Shown here: piece by piece, positions 16,265-23,600 of the stretch
Layout of the letters: each line of letters opens with the position of its first letter
Position numbering within the stretch: position 1 is the first letter of the stretch
Assembly: GCA_025450765.1 (NCBI GenBank)
Contig: JANWLS010000124.1
Span: 1-32,245 of the forward strand
Reading direction: 5' to 3'
Length of the DNA: 32,245 nucleotides
DNA from: Vicinamibacterales bacterium
Lineage (GTDB): Bacteria > Acidobacteriota > Vicinamibacteria > Vicinamibacterales > CAVVIG01
Made by a program: the position numbers and the translations under genes
Notes under the pieces: generated by a model
Told to the model about the DNA's origin: nothing
Database searches by the model: none
Seen by the model: the letters and a program-made list of their open reading frames with translations, nothing else

Positions 16265-17278
16265 ATGATCGAGGTGCTCGTCACCGGCGGAGCCGGGTTC
16301 ATCGGCAGCAACTTCGTCCGCCACGCGCTCGCGGCCCACGCCGACTGGCGCGTCACGACGCTCGACAAGCTGACCTACGCCGGCCGCGCCGACACGCTCC
16401 ACGACGTCCTCGACGACCCGCGCCACACGTTCATCCGCGGGGACGTGGGGGACCAGTCGCTCGTCGAGCCGCTCCTCGCCCGCTCGCAGATCGTCGTGCA
16501 TTTCGCGGCGGAAACGCACGTCGACCGCTCCATTTCCGGGGCGCTGCAGTTCGTGCAGACCGACGTCATCGGCACGGCGGTGCTGCTCGAAGCCGCCCGG
16601 AACGCCCGGCGCCTGCAGCGCTTCATCCAGATCTCGACCGACGAGGTCTACGGATCCGTCGCGACCGGCGCGAGCCGCGAGACCGACGAGCTCAAGCCGC
16701 GCAACCCGTATTCGGCCAGCAAGACGGCCGCCGACCGCCTGGCGTACAGCTATTTCGCCACCTACGGCGTGCCGGTGATCATCGTGCGGCCCTCGAACAA
16801 CTACGGCCCGTACCAGTATCCCGAGAAGGTGATTCCGCTGTTCGTCACCAACGCGATCGACGAGAAGGCGCTGCCGCTCTACGGCGACGGCCAGAACGTC
16901 CGCGACTGGCTGCACGTGAGCGATCACTGCCGCGCGCTGGATCTCCTGATCGCCAGGGGCGATATCGGCGAGGTGTACAACGTGGGCGGCGGCAATGATG
17001 TCCGCAACATCGATCTCACGCGGCGCATTCTCGCGCTGCTCGATCGACCCGAGTCGCTCATCGCGCCGACGCCGGACCGGCCCGGGCACGATCGGCGGTA
17101 CTGCCTCGACTCGACGAAGATCCAGGCGCTTGGCTGGCGACCCGACATGCCCTTCGAGCGCGGCCTGGAGGATACGGTGACGTGGTATCGCGAGAACGAG
17201 TGGTGGTGGCGCCCGATCAAGGATGGTGACGCCTCGTTCCGGGCGTACTACGACGCGCACTACGCCCGGCCGCGCTGA
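16265..17278 (+). CDS. rmlB: dTDP-glucose 4,6-dehydratase
   Basis: RmlB makes dTDP-4-keto-6-deoxyglucose, the entry to rhamnose and other deoxysugars of the envelope. The 337-residue extended SDR has TGGAGFIGSNFVRH (NAD binding), TLDKLTYAGR, HFAAETHVDRSI, the catalytic STDEVYG, NPYSASKTAADRL with the Tyr/Lys pair, RPSNNYGPYQYPEKVIPLF and HVSDHCRAL. The start is ATG 16265 with AGGGGG upstream. An open stretch reaching back into lptD is not part of it. The usual partners rmlA, rmlC and rmlD are not adjacent. Confidence 0.94.
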   Translation: MIEVLVTGGAGFIGSNFVRHALAAHADWRVTTLDKLTYAGRADTLHDVLDDPRHTFIRGDVGDQSLVEPLLARSQIVVHFAAETHVDRSISGALQFVQTDVIGTAVLLEAARNARRLQRFIQISTDEVYGSVATGASRETDELKPRNPYSASKTAADRLAYSYFATYGVPVIIVRPSNNYGPYQYPEKVIPLFVTNAIDEKALPLYGDGQNVRDWLHVSDHCRALDLLIARGDIGEVYNVGGGNDVRNIDLTRRILALLDRPESLIAPTPDRPGHDRRYCLDSTKIQALGWRPDMPFERGLEDTVTWYRENEWWWRPIKDGDASFRAYYDAHYARPR

Positions 17279-17282
17279 CGAC

Positions 17283-18230
17283 ATGCGCGACACGGTTCTG
17301 GTGACCGGCGGCGCCGGGTTCGCGGGCCAGGCGCTGCTCGAGGCGCTGGCCGGCCACGGCTTTCGCCTGACGGCCTGGCATCGGCCGGGCGGCTCGCCGC
17401 CGAGTGCTCCCGGCGTGCAGTGGCGGGGCGTCGATCTGCTGGATGCCGCCGCCGTGCGCGCGGCCGTCGCCGACACCCGGCCGTCGATGGTCTATCACTG
17501 CGCGGGCGCCGCGCACGTCGGCCATTCCTGGCAGCACGCCGATGCGACCCTGCGCGTCAACGTGCTCGGCACGCATCACCTGCTCGACGCAATCCGGCTC
17601 GCCCGCCTCCAGCCGAAACTGCTGATTCCGAGCTCCGCGATGGTGTATGCGATTGCGGATGCACCGATTTCGGAGCAGGCGCCCCTGCGGCCGCGCAGCC
17701 CCTACGCGCTCAGCAAGCTCGCACAGGAGATGGTGAGCCGCCACGGCCTCGAGCCCGGCATGCCGCCCGCGTCCATCGCGCGATCGTTCAATCACCTCGG
17801 TCCACGCCAGGACGCGACGTTTGCCGGGTCGAGCTTCGCCAGGCAGATCGCCTCCATCGAAGCCGGCCTGACCGCGCCGGTCCTGAAGGTCGGCAACCTG
17901 GAAGCCGAGCGCGACTTCACCGACGTGCGCGATACCGTGCTCGCCTACCGAGCCATGGTGGAACAGGGGCAGCCGGGCTCCACCTACAACGTCTGCAGCG
18001 GACGCGCCATCGCCGTCGGCGAGTTGCTCGATCGGATGCTCGCCCGCAGTACGGTGGCGATCCGGATCGAACGGGATCCCGCACGGCAGCGCCCGCACGA
18101 TCAGCCGCGGCTCGTCGGCGATCACGCGCGCATCCGGCGCGAGCTCGGTTGGGAACCTCGGATTCCCCTCGACCAGACGCTGGAGGATCTGCTGACCTAC
18201 TGGCGAACGCGGGTGAGGGTGAGCGTGTGA
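17283..18230 (+). CDS. NAD-dependent sugar epimerase/reductase (GDP-deoxyhexose reductase-like SDR)
   Basis: This 315-residue extended SDR starts with TVLVTGGAGFAGQALLEAL and has VYHCAGAAHVGHSW, the serine region LIPSSAMVYA, and RPRSPYALSKLAQEMV with the catalytic Tyr/Lys. It also has ARSFNHLGPRQD and a C-terminal RPHDQPRLVGDHARIRRELGW region (in parts) typical of GDP-4-dehydro-6-deoxymannose reductase (Rmd)-like enzymes. It likely reduces or epimerises a nucleotide-activated deoxysugar made from the same pathway as rmlB, though RmlB products are dTDP-linked and Rmd uses GDP-linked sugars, so the substrate is open. The start is ATG 17283, 4 nt after rmlB, and its stop overlaps the next gene. 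Confidence 0.8.
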   Translation: MRDTVLVTGGAGFAGQALLEALAGHGFRLTAWHRPGGSPPSAPGVQWRGVDLLDAAAVRAAVADTRPSMVYHCAGAAHVGHSWQHADATLRVNVLGTHHLLDAIRLARLQPKLLIPSSAMVYAIADAPISEQAPLRPRSPYALSKLAQEMVSRHGLEPGMPPASIARSFNHLGPRQDATFAGSSFARQIASIEAGLTAPVLKVGNLEAERDFTDVRDTVLAYRAMVEQGQPGSTYNVCSGRAIAVGELLDRMLARSTVAIRIERDPARQRPHDQPRLVGDHARIRRELGWEPRIPLDQTLEDLLTYWRTRVRVSV

Positions 18231-19216
18231 GAGTGTTGGTGACGGGCGGCACCGGCTACCTCGGACGAGCCGTGGTCCGTGCTCTCGTCGCCCGGGGCCA
18301 CGTGCCCGTCGTGTTCGCGCGTTCGGCGGCCGCAAGTGGCCTGCCGGGCGTGCTCATCGCTGGCGACGTGCGTGATCGCGCGGCCTTCGAATCGGCGGCC
18401 GCCCGCTGCGATGCCATCTGCCACATGGCGGCGCTCGTCAGCGTGTGGCGCCGGCGGCGCGAAGATTTCGACGAGGTCAACGTCGGCGGGCTTCGACACG
18501 CGCTGGCCGTCGCCGGTACGCACCGGATCGCGCGCGTGCTCTACACCTCGTCGTTTCTGGCGCGGCCTCCTGCGTGCGGCCGGCTCCCGCACGGCAACGA
18601 TTACCAGCGGACGAAGATCGCGGCCGAGCAGGTCGCGGCCGAGGCGGCCAGCCGCGGCGCGCCGATCATCCGTCTGTATCCGGGTGTGGTGTATGGGCCA
18701 GGGGAGACGAGGGAAGGGAACCTCGTCGGCCGGATGATGAAGGATCATCTCGCCCGGCGGCTGCCCGGCCTCATCGGCCCCGAGCGCGTCTGGTCGTTGG
18801 CGTTCGTCGATGATGTCGCCGCCGGCCATGTCGCGGCGCTCGAGCGTGCGCGCCTCGGAGCGCAGTATGGCCTTGGTGGAGAGAACGTGCCCCAGATCAC
18901 ACCCTTCGAATTCATGCGGGAGCGGATCGGCACGCCGCTACCCCGCCGCATTCCCTACGCCGCGGCCGATCTGATCGGCCGGGTGGAAGTGGCTCGCGGG
19001 CGCTGGCTGGGCGGCGCGCCTCGGCTGACGCCGCGGACGGTGGATATCTTCCGGCACGACTGGCCTGTCGACTCGAGCGCGGCCGTGCGAGATCTCGACT
19101 ACGCCATCACGCCGCTTCGCGAGGGATTGTCACGAACGCTCGCCGATCTGCAAGAATCCGAGCGCGTCCTGAGCGCGAGGACAGGTCGTGCGGGTGGAGC
19201 CCCACGACACACCTGA
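18227..19216 (+). CDS. NAD(P)-dependent SDR, HpnA / 3-beta-HSD-like
   Basis: The 329-residue product has VRVLVTGGTGYLGRAVVRAL, ICHMAALVSVW, VLYTSSFLARPP, NDYQRTKIAAEQV (catalytic Tyr/Lys), RLYPGVVYGPGE and SLAFVDDVAAGHVAAL. This pattern is shared with hopanoid-associated sugar epimerases (HpnA) and 3-beta-hydroxysteroid dehydrogenase-like proteins. The GTG start at 18227 overlaps the upstream stop as GTGA, so translation is coupled. It directly precedes the isoprenoid kinase and UbiA genes, so a lipid or isoprenoid-linked substrate is possible, but no hopanoid cyclase gene is present in the window to test this. Confidence 0.75.
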   Translation: MRVLVTGGTGYLGRAVVRALVARGHVPVVFARSAAASGLPGVLIAGDVRDRAAFESAAARCDAICHMAALVSVWRRRREDFDEVNVGGLRHALAVAGTHRIARVLYTSSFLARPPACGRLPHGNDYQRTKIAAEQVAAEAASRGAPIIRLYPGVVYGPGETREGNLVGRMMKDHLARRLPGLIGPERVWSLAFVDDVAAGHVAALERARLGAQYGLGGENVPQITPFEFMRERIGTPLPRRIPYAAADLIGRVEVARGRWLGGAPRLTPRTVDIFRHDWPVDSSAAVRDLDYAITPLREGLSRTLADLQESERVLSARTGRAGGAPRHT

Positions 19217-19219
19217 GTC

Positions 19220-20584
19220 ATGCAGGCCACCCGTAGCACCACGCTCGTGACGCACGCCGAAGATCGTCGACAGGTGCTGCACATGTCGATGGCGGCCTTT
19301 GCGCTGCTCCTGCGCGTGCTCACGTGGGAAGAAGCGTTGGCCTGCGCCCTCGCCGCGCTGCTGTTCAACCTCTTCGTTCTTCCGCGCGTCGGCGGTCGCC
19401 GCCTCTTTCGAGACGCCGACATCGCCCGGGGTTATCCGGCCGGGATCGTGCTGTACCCGCTGTCGGTGTCGCTGCTCATCGTGCTCTTTCCCACCCGCCT
19501 CGATATCGCCGCTGCCGCGTGGGGCATCATGGCGCTCGGCGACGGGATGGCGACGATCGTCGGCCGACGGTTCAACACGCGTCGGCTGCCGTGGAACGGC
19601 GACAAGACGGTCGGGGGCCTGCTGGCCTTCATCATCAGCGGCGCCATCGGAGGGACGCTCCTCGCGCTCTGGGTGCGGCCTGGCGTCTCGCCGGTTCCGT
19701 CGCTGCTCTTCGCGGGCGCAGCCCCGGCGTTCGCCGCCATCGCGGCCGGTTTCGCCGAGAGCATCCCGATCCGGCTCGACGACAACATCTCGGTTCCGGC
19801 GATCGCCGCGCTGATCCTGTGGAGCATCAGCCTGGCCTCCATCGACATCAGCACGGCTCACGCTGCCGTGATCCTCCGACTGGCCGGCATCGGGCTCCTG
19901 GCGAACCTGGCCGCGGGATGGATTGGCTGGCGCCTGCGCACCGTCTCGGTCCCGGGCGCGATCGCGGGTGTGGCCATCGGGACGATCGTGTACGCCGGCG
20001 CAGGCCCTGGCGCGTGGGGATTGCTGATGGCGACGTTCATCTGCGCGGCCGTCTGCTCGCGCCTCGGTGTGCGGCGCAAACGCCTGCTCGGGATCGCGCA
20101 GGAGCGCGGTGGCCGGCGTGGGCCGGGCAACGCCATCGCCAACTGCGGCGTCGCGGCCGGCGCGGCGCTCCTCGTCGCCTGCTCGGGTCACACCGAGCGG
20201 GCGCGCCTCGCCCTGGTCATCGCCTTCGCCGCCGCCGGCAGCGACACGGCGGCGAGCGAGATCGGCAAGGCGTGGGGACGCCATCCGTTTCTCTTCACGC
20301 GCGGTACGTTCGTGCCCGCCGGGACCTCGGGCGCGATGTCGCTCGAAGGCACGGCGGCCGGCCTGCTGGCGGCATTCGGTCTCGCGGCGATCGGTGTGGC
20401 CGCGGTGCTGGTACCATGGGCGCACGTGTGGGTCGTGGTTGTCGCCGCCACGGCGGGATCGTTCGTCGAGAGCGTGCTCGGCGCGACGCTCGAAGCGTCC
20501 GGGACCCTGAACAACGACGCGTTGAATTTCCTGAACACGGCCGCCGCGGTGGCCGTCGGCCTGGTGCTGGCCGTCATCGCCTGA
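19220..20584 (+). CDS. Fused polyprenol/phytol kinase-like (VTE5) and DUF92 (VTE6-like) membrane protein
   Basis: The 454-residue, many-helix protein joins two families. Residues 1 to about 215 resemble CTP-dependent polyprenol/phytol/dolichol kinases, with LGDGMATIVGRRF (106-118), LPWNGDKTVGG (123-133) and DDNISVP (187-193). Residues about 216-454 are DUF92, with GSDTAASEIG (340-349), VPAGTSGAMSLEGT (365-378), GATLEASG (421-428) and NNDALNFLNT (431-440). In plants the separate homologues VTE5 and VTE6 phosphorylate phytol and then phytyl-phosphate. The fusion could therefore turn an isoprenoid alcohol into its diphosphate in one polypeptide (inference). The UbiA gene downstream would use such a diphosphate. 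It starts at ATG 19220, 3 nt after the upstream stop. Confidence 0.82.
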   Translation: MQATRSTTLVTHAEDRRQVLHMSMAAFALLLRVLTWEEALACALAALLFNLFVLPRVGGRRLFRDADIARGYPAGIVLYPLSVSLLIVLFPTRLDIAAAAWGIMALGDGMATIVGRRFNTRRLPWNGDKTVGGLLAFIISGAIGGTLLALWVRPGVSPVPSLLFAGAAPAFAAIAAGFAESIPIRLDDNISVPAIAALILWSISLASIDISTAHAAVILRLAGIGLLANLAAGWIGWRLRTVSVPGAIAGVAIGTIVYAGAGPGAWGLLMATFICAAVCSRLGVRRKRLLGIAQERGGRRGPGNAIANCGVAAGAALLVACSGHTERARLALVIAFAAAGSDTAASEIGKAWGRHPFLFTRGTFVPAGTSGAMSLEGTAAGLLAAFGLAAIGVAAVLVPWAHVWVVVVAATAGSFVESVLGATLEASGTLNNDALNFLNTAAAVAVGLVLAVIA

Positions 20585-20594
20585 GGAAGGACAC

Positions 20595-21539
20595 TTGAGT
20601 CAGGGAGCTGCAGTGACGCCGGGCGATCGCGCATCGCGGTGGCGCGCGTACATCGCGCTCGGTCGTCCCTTCACCCTCATCGCCCCGGCGCTCGGCATGG
20701 CGTCCGGTGCCGCGACCGCGGTTGGCGCGCATCCACCAGAGCCGTGGCTGTGGATGCTCGTGGTCTATCCGGCCATCGGCGCGCTGATGGCCGCCGTGCT
20801 CAACGCCGGCAACAACGCCCTCAACCAGATTTACGATCTCGACATCGATCGGGTGAACAAGCCGAAGCGTCCGCTCCCGAGCGGGCGCCTGACGGTGCGC
20901 GATGCCTGGGTCTTCACCGTCATCACGTACGTGGCGGCCCTGGTGCTGGCCTGGCTGGTGATGCCCGGCGGGCGCCACGGCTGCTTCTGGCTGGTGCTCG
21001 GCGCCGTGGTGGCGACGTTCATCTATTCCGCGCCGCCGCTCCGCACGAAGGCGCGCGGCCTGTGGGCGAACATCACCATCGCGATCCCGCGCGGCACGCT
21101 GCTGAAGGTGGCGGGCTGGTCGGCGGTGAAGCCGATCACCGGGCTCGAGCCGTGGTACATCGGCCTGATCTTCGGGCTGTTTCTGTTGGGTGCCTCGACG
21201 ACGAAGGATTTCGCGGATATGGAAGGCGACCGGCAGGGCGGCTGCCGCACGCTGCCGCTCATCTACGGCGTGCGCCGGGCAGCCTGGATCATCTCGCCGT
21301 CGTTCGTGGTGCCGTTCCTGCTGATCCCGATCGGCGCGTGGACCGGAATTCTCACCGGTCACTTCTGGCTGCTGCAGGCGCTTGGCGCGGTGATGACGAT
21401 CTACGGCGTGTATGTCTGCTACCTGATGCTGCGGCGCCCGGAAGATCTGGCGGTTGAAGCGAACCACGTCTCCTGGGCGCACATGTACCGGATGATGTTC
21501 GTCGCGCAGATCGGCTTTGCGCTGGCTTATCTTCTTTAA
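20595..21539 (+). CDS. UbiA family prenyltransferase
   Basis: UbiA enzymes move an isoprenyl group from its diphosphate onto an acceptor inside the membrane. The 314-residue protein has eight to nine helices and both Asp-rich motifs: NQIYDLDIDRVNKPKRPLPSG (N77, D81, D85, in parts) and KDFADMEGDRQGG (D205, D208, D212). It also has YSAPPLRTKARG. The second motif and YSAPPLR resemble chlorophyll synthase, homogentisate phytyltransferase and archaeal DGGGP synthase more than UbiA or MenA, so the acceptor is not settled. The start is TTG 20595 with GAGGAAGG upstream; GTG 20613 with its own GGGAG is an equal alternative. It follows the kinase fusion by 10 nt. Confidence 0.88.
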   Translation: MSQGAAVTPGDRASRWRAYIALGRPFTLIAPALGMASGAATAVGAHPPEPWLWMLVVYPAIGALMAAVLNAGNNALNQIYDLDIDRVNKPKRPLPSGRLTVRDAWVFTVITYVAALVLAWLVMPGGRHGCFWLVLGAVVATFIYSAPPLRTKARGLWANITIAIPRGTLLKVAGWSAVKPITGLEPWYIGLIFGLFLLGASTTKDFADMEGDRQGGCRTLPLIYGVRRAAWIISPSFVVPFLLIPIGAWTGILTGHFWLLQALGAVMTIYGVYVCYLMLRRPEDLAVEANHVSWAHMYRMMFVAQIGFALAYLL

Positions 21540-21682
21540 TCGGGGCTCTGCCCCGAACCCCCGCCTCCGCGCGAAGCGCTTCGGCGGGCCAGCCGTAGCC
21601 TTGGCGAAGACCGGCCGGCTCACTTCACTCGCTCGCGCTTCGCCAGCTCGCTCCGTCCGTTCGCGGGCCCGCTTTGCGGGCC
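21538..21682. repeat. Modular hairpin repeat, long copy
   Basis: This copy begins on the last two bases of the ubiA stop codon. It contains the 24-base core with CGGGGC-TCT-GCCCCG (21538-21561), a perfect 12-bp palindrome CGAAGCGCTTCG (21572-21583), GGCTCACTTC (21617-21626) and a second hairpin GGCCCGC-TTT-GCGGGCC (21666-21682). The core and GGCTCACTTC are shared with 902-935. It fills the whole gap between the convergent ubiA and sigma genes. It may act as a bidirectional transcript end, although no T tract is present. Confidence 0.7.
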
Positions 21683-21683
21683 G

Positions 21684-22382
21684 TTAGCTCCTGGGATCGA
21701 CCGAAAGCTGTGCGAAGACGGCGGCCACCACGCGGTCGCAGCGTGGCGCGTGGAACTGGAACGTGCCGGGCAACACGGTGCCGAGGCGCGCGGTAACCGC
21801 GCGGCGGATCATCGCTCGCGCGCGGTGCAGGCGAGTCTTCACGGCTTCCTCGCCCAGCTCCAGGCTCTCCGCCGTCTCGCCCGTCGTCAAGCCCTCGATA
21901 TCCCGGAGCATGAACACCGTCCGGTACATCTCCGGCAAGGCATCGACGGCCGACTCGAGGACGCCGCTCAATTCCCGCGCGTAGGCCTGGCGTTCGGGGC
22001 CGGCCTGTGGTGACGCGAATGCATCCATGGCTTCAACACGATCCTGTTCGCCCCACGGGGCCTGCGTGTGGGCCTCGACCCGCCGCAGCTTCCGCCGCCG
22101 GCTGAACGCCTCGCGCAGGGCGATCTGCGTGAGCCAGGTCGAGAACTGAGCCCGCTCCTGGAATTGTGCCAGGTGTGTGAAGGCGTTGATGTAGGCCTGC
22201 TGCATCACGTCTTCCACGTCCGACTCGTCCTTCACCACCGCGCGCGCCACGCGATAGAGCCGCTGATTGTGACGGCGCATCAGGATCTCGAAGAGCGCGC
22301 TCTCCCCCGATTTCACACGCCTGACGATGTCGAGATCGGACAGGGCGGAGTTGAGCGCCAGATCCCTCGCAAGCATCTGCAT
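21684..22382 (-). CDS. ECF-type RNA polymerase sigma factor
   Basis: The 232-residue protein has a sigma region 2 (LFEILMRRHNQRLYRVARAVV, in parts, then DVEDVMQQAYINAFTHLAQF and FSTWLTQIALREAFSRRRK). It then has a region 4 helix-turn-helix (ALPEMYRTVFMLRDIEGLTTGETAESL, ending LGEEAVKTRLHRARAM). A C-terminal tail with FQFHAPRCDRVVAAVF is kept in some ECF proteins and carries a Cys and a His. No anti-sigma gene is adjacent on either side, so control is unknown. ATG 22382 is preferred; an ATG at 22376 is also possible because TTATAG lies 8 nt before it, and GTG 22433 would add 17 residues. Convergent with ubiA, divergent from the radical SAM gene. Confidence 0.85.
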   Translation of the reverse strand: MQMLARDLALNSALSDLDIVRRVKSGESALFEILMRRHNQRLYRVARAVVKDESDVEDVMQQAYINAFTHLAQFQERAQFSTWLTQIALREAFSRRRKLRRVEAHTQAPWGEQDRVEAMDAFASPQAGPERQAYARELSGVLESAVDALPEMYRTVFMLRDIEGLTTGETAESLELGEEAVKTRLHRARAMIRRAVTARLGTVLPGTFQFHAPRCDRVVAAVFAQLSVDPRS

Positions 22383-22462
22383 GGCTATAAGAGTCGGCCA
22401 GCGGCCGCTCGGTTGCAAGACGGGCGGCTCCACCGTTCGCCGGGCGCTGCGCGCTCAATGCC

Positions 22463-22492
22463 TTGACACGTGCTCTCGGGACGAGACATGAT
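22463..22492 (+). promoter_or_regulatory. Possible promoter of the radical SAM gene
   Basis: A perfect TTGACA (22463-22468) is followed after 18 nt by CATGAT (22487-22492), four of six matches to the -10 consensus. The ATG is at 22513, giving a leader of about 14 nt with a weak AGAG ribosome site. Confidence 0.45.
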
Positions 22493-22512
22493 GGGCGAAT
22501 AAAGAGCGAAAC

Positions 22513-23553
22513 ATGGCCTCAGCCGCCCAGTCATCATTGTTTCCGCTCGCGGCGCCGATCACCACGCGCGAGATTGCGCGGCGTGTGAAGGATGGCGGCG
22601 TGGCCGCGCTCACCGAAGCCAGGCTGCGCGCGGATGAGGCACGCTACCAGGAAATCCATTGCCGGTCGGCGTTGAATCCCGTGAAGGGGATGCCGTTCGG
22701 CTGGACGCTGAATCCGTATCGCGGGTGCACGCACGGCTGCCACTACTGCTTCGCCCGGCGCTACCACACGCAATTCGAGATGGACGGAGGCGACGAATTC
22801 GCTTCGGTCATCCTGGTGAAGGCCAACCTGCCCGACGTCCTCCGTCGAGAGCTCGATCGTCCGGCCTGGAAACGCGAGCTCGTGGCACTTGGGACAGCCA
22901 CCGATCCGTATCAGCCCATCGAAGGTCACTACAAGCTCACGCGTCAGGCGCTCCAGTTGCTGGCTGAGAGCCGCACACCGGTGAGCGTCGTCACGAAAGG
23001 GCCGATGGCCCTTCGCGATCGCGACCTCTTCGTGGAGTTGGGGCGTCGGGCGCGGTGCACCGTCTGTTTCAGCGTGCCGACCGTGGATGACGAGGGTTGG
23101 CGCCTGCTCGAGCCCGGCACGGCACCGCCGCTCCAGAGGTTGCGCGCCATGCGGGCGCTCGTCGAAGCGGGAGTCCACGCCGGCGTCCTGATGGCGCCGA
23201 TCGTGCCCGGCATGACATCATCCCGCGCAAAGCTGGAAGCGACGGTGAAAGCGGCCGCGGACCATGGGGCGCGATTCGTCGGCACCAGCGTGCTGTACCT
23301 CGAGGGCGGCACGCGGGAGCATTTCCTCCGATTTCTCCAGAGCGTGTATCCGAACCTCGCGGATCGATACGGCCGGCTGTATCGTGGCAAGTACGCCTCG
23401 AAGCGCTACACCACAGAGCTTCACGCGCTCACGTCGCTGCTCCGGGAGCGATATGGAGTGATCCGCCGGGAGCGGCCCGATCCTCCACCCAACGAAGACG
23501 CCAGCGACGTGGAGGATCCGCACCAGAACGTCTTCGCCTTCCAGGATGCATAA
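22513..23553 (+). CDS. Radical SAM protein, Rv2578c / SplB-like family
   Basis: The 346-residue protein carries the radical SAM cluster motif CTHGCHYC (residues about 72-79, inside NPYRGCTHGCHYCFARRYH), preceded by ALNPVKGMPFGWTLNPYRG. Further blocks are LGTATDPYQPIEGHYKLTRQ, SVVTKGPMALRD, FSVPTVDDEGWRLLEPG and MAPIVPGMTSS. This pattern is that of the Rv2578c/PA0069 family, distantly related to spore photoproduct lyase SplB. The reaction of the family is not established as far as I know; a DNA-repair role is sometimes inferred from the SplB likeness. It stands alone, and its 3' end lies beside a terminator that works for the opposite strand. Confidence 0.88.
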   Translation: MASAAQSSLFPLAAPITTREIARRVKDGGVAALTEARLRADEARYQEIHCRSALNPVKGMPFGWTLNPYRGCTHGCHYCFARRYHTQFEMDGGDEFASVILVKANLPDVLRRELDRPAWKRELVALGTATDPYQPIEGHYKLTRQALQLLAESRTPVSVVTKGPMALRDRDLFVELGRRARCTVCFSVPTVDDEGWRLLEPGTAPPLQRLRAMRALVEAGVHAGVLMAPIVPGMTSSRAKLEATVKAAADHGARFVGTSVLYLEGGTREHFLRFLQSVYPNLADRYGRLYRGKYASKRYTTELHALTSLLRERYGVIRRERPDPPPNEDASDVEDPHQNVFAFQDA

Positions 23554-23579
23554 AAAAAGGCCGGCACCGGGCCGGCCTT
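23550..23579 (-). terminator. Intrinsic terminator of the Clp ATPase gene
   Basis: A perfect 9-bp stem (AAGGCCGGC 23557-23565, GCCGGCCTT 23571-23579) with a 5-nt loop is followed, on the minus strand, by a run of seven T (the A run at 23552-23558). It therefore ends transcription of the Clp-like gene 22 nt after its stop. On the plus strand it lacks a T tract beyond two bases, so it is a poor terminator for the radical SAM gene. Confidence 0.88.
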
Positions 23580-23600
23580 GAAACTGACGTCTCCGTCGCG

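Noticed and set aside
20574-21623. Minus-strand open frame over ubiA starting with FAKATAGPPKRFARR
   Set aside because: Antisense to ubiA; its start is translated repeat sequence (21538-21682), a common artefact of such intergenic repeats.
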